Part shown: positions 62,401 to 64,000 of the stretch, piece after piece
Numbering within the stretch: position 1 is the first letter of the stretch
How the letters are laid out: every line of letters begins with the position of its first letter
The notes under the pieces: model-generated
Told to the model about the DNA's origin: nothing
Seen by the model: the letters and a program-made list of their open reading frames with translations, nothing else
Database searches by the model: none
Position numbers and translations under genes: made by a program
Assembly (NCBI GenBank): GCA_947462335.1
Contig: OX381710.1
Span: 34,037,204 to 34,101,203, forward strand
Direction: 5' to 3'
DNA: 64,000 nucleotides
Source of the DNA: Harmothoe impar
Lineage: Eukaryota > Annelida > Polychaeta > Phyllodocida > Polynoidae

Positions 62401-63403
62401 TGTGAGCTTTTGGCAGGGTCACCAGAGATTGCAGCAGAGAGTTCTCTCTATCATTCATCTTCCTTGTTATGACTTTAATATTAGTGTCTGGCCTCGGAGG
62501 TGCAGAGAGGTCCGAGCTTCTCCCTTGATGACTTGAACCGCCTGGCAACTTTACTGGCTGGTTATTTGAGGCTGGATACGTAATTTCATTAACTGACCCT
62601 GGAGGGGTGGAAAGATGAGAACTTCTACCCTGATGACTTTGGACGCCTGGCATATTGACCGGCTGGTTATTTGGGGCTGGATATGCGACACGGATATGGA
62701 TGTCCTGGGTTAGCAGTCCTGTGGCGGCATGTGTCTGCGACTGTACTATGGAGACGGTCATCACACCCTTCTTGACACTGGACGCAAAGCTACATTGTGT
62801 ACAGCGCTGCATTGAGTCCCCCAAGTGGCGCGTCACGGCCAGGTGCTGGTCCATCTCTGTAGAAGTACCGAACAATTCACCGCACAGCGGGCACTCGTAG
62901 CTGTGAGTCACCATGTGTGTCTCCATGACGGCTTTCGTAACGGTCACAAAGCCGCATACAGTACACATGTGTGTGTCCACCCCTACATGTGTCCCCATAT
63001 GTGTGTTTCTCTCCGATACTGTCGTAAACGCTTGGTTACACAGAAGGCACTGGTAGGACGAGTCGACCTTCACTTTGGCATTACTGGCTTTGAATTTTAT
63101 GGGATAGAAGCCCGCTGGTTCTTTGCCACGGACTTTCTCTTTTGTGTCGGTAAACAATGATTTCCAATGTTGACCGAAGTATTCATGGCATTTGGGACAC
63201 TTGTGCAGTACTGTTTTGCTCTGAATGTGGGCTGTATGTGTATGGCAGCTGGTACCACACTTAGGGCAGACCGCTGCTGTGGGATCATCCTTGTTCGGTT
63301 CATCACCGCCAGCAGTGGACGCTATACTTGTCTCGGCTTTGCTCACCGTCCCAGCTGCTTTATCCACATACATGTGGTCATGTGCAATGCTGGGGTTATC
63401 CAT
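59414..63403 (-). CDS. C2H2 zinc-finger protein with C-terminal minisatellite, 1329 aa
   Basis: The ATG at 63403 is the first in frame after a TAA at 63464-63466. About six N-terminal fingers lie within residues 40-215. Five spaced fingers follow in the middle, in long acidic and Pro/Ser-rich linkers. A cluster of about ten lies at about 807-1068. The linkers are not all TGEKP and the fingers differ from each other more than in the other two genes, which suggests an older, specialised factor. After a basic segment come nine 22-residue repeats (about 1095-1293) of YEELMGATETTTHGGRSEKQ type and a short unique end. The TAA stop lies in the TTAA flank of a MITE. Probably nuclear and DNA-binding; family not recognised. 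Confidence 0.85.
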   Translation of the reverse strand: MDNPSIAHDHMYVDKAAGTVSKAETSIASTAGGDEPNKDDPTAAVCPKCGTSCHTHTAHIQSKTVLHKCPKCHEYFGQHWKSLFTDTKEKVRGKEPAGFYPIKFKASNAKVKVDSSYQCLLCNQAFTTVSERNTHMGTHVGVDTHMCTVCGFVTVTKAVMETHMVTHSYECPLCGELFGTSTEMDQHLAVTRHLGDSMQRCTQCSFASSVKKGVMTVSIVQSQTHAATGLLTQDIHIRVAYPAPNNQPVNMPGVQSHQGRSSHLSTPPGSVNEITYPASNNQPVKLPGGSSHQGRSSDLSAPPRPDTNIKVITRKMNDRENSLLQSLVTLPKAHNPPISMIKVITNKSVKEHVDNMINNFVVEEPDDRANNSIKMKADDRADNSVMEEADDMADNSVMEEADDTQVDDGTDSIAGDPDSNGLSATSIQDPTPTVNSNSHEPKTIKILYICKHCAVMFRQESAYKAHLATHASGTEHKPTPGCTQPTTVSILRRGSEKNSPMTIPTKMVGNPAEAAEGMVILPKERRKLPTPTDMLGNTAEVAEDTVILPEERQKLSPSPAKRQKLSTQCPNSSNKGCMALSNKRVIYTCKECNPPLFFPHESAFHAHSLTHRKEPLEDDANINGHKGAPTAEPANEKLASILPVDTKINVHICTRCKPALIFSEESAFQAHLLTHPLVKEVIQGGREGLAKWSIVPIERSGKVIYHKEKILKNANPRRYQANMCLFCDKTFPLHAEMEAHIQSHTAGKEFRCLICSMWFPDFPAHMTTHTEAEIQRSTRCKLSVSQEPSVSTVIAQANTASSGNPHPCPYCEMGFEQEDLLYKHLKSHRPHVCPLCGKLYVQISNLRQHIRYHTGVKHNQCSTCGKTYAERRDLMNHIETSHNEKNEKHQCHQCGKLFPTSDSLRKHMRTHTMNIKCSLCDKRFSHNYHLHQHVAQHHTDAKYPCPDCGKQFKTMIRLKTHEKTHNPEAMPYPCSQCSKRYQLQSKLQNHMRTHTGEKPYVCSVCNKRFHAEHLLKVHKKHHVEKRPYECSQCGKGMVTIGQYTTHMATHSGVRYPCDVCGRSYTTKYVLQRHACDVGKRTRLGRRKKRLMYEELMGGTETMTHAGRSEMQPEYEELMGATETMTHAGRSEMQPEYEELMGATETTTHGGRSEKQAEYEELMGATETMTHAGRSEMQPEYEELMGATETTTHGGRSEKQAEYEELMGATETTTHGGRSEMQPEYEELMGATETTTHGGRSEMQPEYEELMGATETTTHGGRSEKQAEYEELMGATETTTHGGRSEKQAEYEELMNAAAAVSSLNQAFVPIYAQGTPEPSSFINVEFFSS
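59525..60118 (-). repeat. in-frame 66-bp minisatellite, nine units
   Basis: Nine tandem 66-bp units plus a partial one, nearly identical, in the zinc-finger coding frame. Two variable blocks alternate (THGGRSEKQAE versus THAGRSEMQPE, and mixed forms). Both strands are open through the array. Confidence 0.95.
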
Positions 63404-64000
63404 CTCTGCAGTCAATTTGCATGCAGGGATGAAGCTAGACTGACTTGTCCATCTTCTAAGGGGTTACACCTTGGTCATGACTGGAAGACCTGTTGGGGTG
63501 AGCTAGGCATGTACATGGCTGCTACAGTAGTTACTCTGGTATCACTGGGATCCCCTACGGTAGGAGGGAATGATAGTGCGAGCATCGATGAGCGAGACTG
63601 AAGTCTGCCAGGTGAGGAGTCGGGGGTCCACTGAGATTAGACCTGGGAGACTTGGACACAGGAGGTACTGAGCTGATGAGGTGTACCGCCTATTTCACCC
63701 AGCGTGGAACCTGAAGCAAAACACAGGACATACAGTGTTATTAGTGAAATTTGAATGTCTGCTCTACAGTAGGCTAAAATGTATAAATCATCCAGTTATT
63801 GGGTGAAGAAAGTTAACTAGTCTATCAACACCGTTTATATGCTGTCTATGAAGATTGAAGTATGAATGCGCTAAATCATGAGCTCCCTGAGAAACATTGT
63901 TCAACAATTTAGATCCAAATAACTTAGAGCTCATGGCTCATAAACAAAAATAAGATATCCCCATAAAGTGATGTCTTGGGCTTTTGATCGGTTTTTATCT
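63404..64000. other. 5' flank of the 1329-aa zinc-finger gene
   Basis: The likely promoter/5' UTR or first intron of the minus-strand gene. No TATA box or upstream exon could be identified with confidence, and no other gene is seen. Confidence 0.4.

Noticed and set aside
1..64000. tRNA, rRNA or snRNA genes
   Set aside because: Looked for B-box-like GGTTCGA words and long conserved RNA motifs; none was convincing by eye.

Overview
The window looks like part of an invertebrate animal nuclear genome, probably marine. It has spliced genes with long introns, C2H2 zinc-finger genes with HTGEKP linkers, LTR and non-LTR retrotransposons, many small inverted-repeat transposons (MITEs), G- and C-tracts and satellites. 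I cannot fix the phylum by eye; amphioxus, hemichordate and mollusc all remain possible. I saw no tRNA, rRNA, CRISPR array or bacterial-type operon.

Layout. 1-11.8 kb is mostly non-coding and MITE-rich, with one doubtful small ORF at 193-537. 11.8-36.2 kb appears to be one plus-strand gene: a first coding exon (11824-12355) ending in a consensus splice donor, and a last exon (35331-36037) starting after a consensus acceptor. The phases match across an intron of about 23 kb. The product, about 412 residues, is one I do not recognise.

Inside that intron, antisense to the gene, sits the main feature: a 14,348-bp retrovirus-like Ty3/Gypsy element (15250-29597). Its two 708-bp LTRs show no differences in a line-by-line comparison, and it has a 4-bp target duplication TATG. 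On the minus strand it carries gag, a protease/RT/RNase H/integrase pol in the -1 frame, and an F-type envelope gene. A GGGAAAC slippery heptamer abuts the gag stop. A splice acceptor lies two bases upstream of the env start. Between env and the 3' LTR, on the opposite strand, is a further gene-like region (17592-18201) with its own TATA box. It reads as one acidic protein of about 202 residues if one frame change is allowed.

36-64 kb is a zinc-finger neighbourhood. A minus-strand array (38135-39766) has a decayed 5' part. A plus-strand gene (51733-54417) has about 29 fingers and a duplicated four-finger block. A minus-strand gene (59414-63403) has dispersed fingers and a C-terminal 22-residue minisatellite. 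Between them lie non-LTR retrotransposon relics, several MITE families (one with an 8-bp and some with TTAA target duplications), a strong 43-bp hairpin and a roughly 130-bp tandem satellite.

Most likely novelty: the combination, in one apparently young and intact element, of an F-type envelope, a zinc-knuckle-free RGG/SRD-repeat nucleocapsid, a canonical -1 frameshift site, a CpG-dense U3 and an antisense accessory gene.
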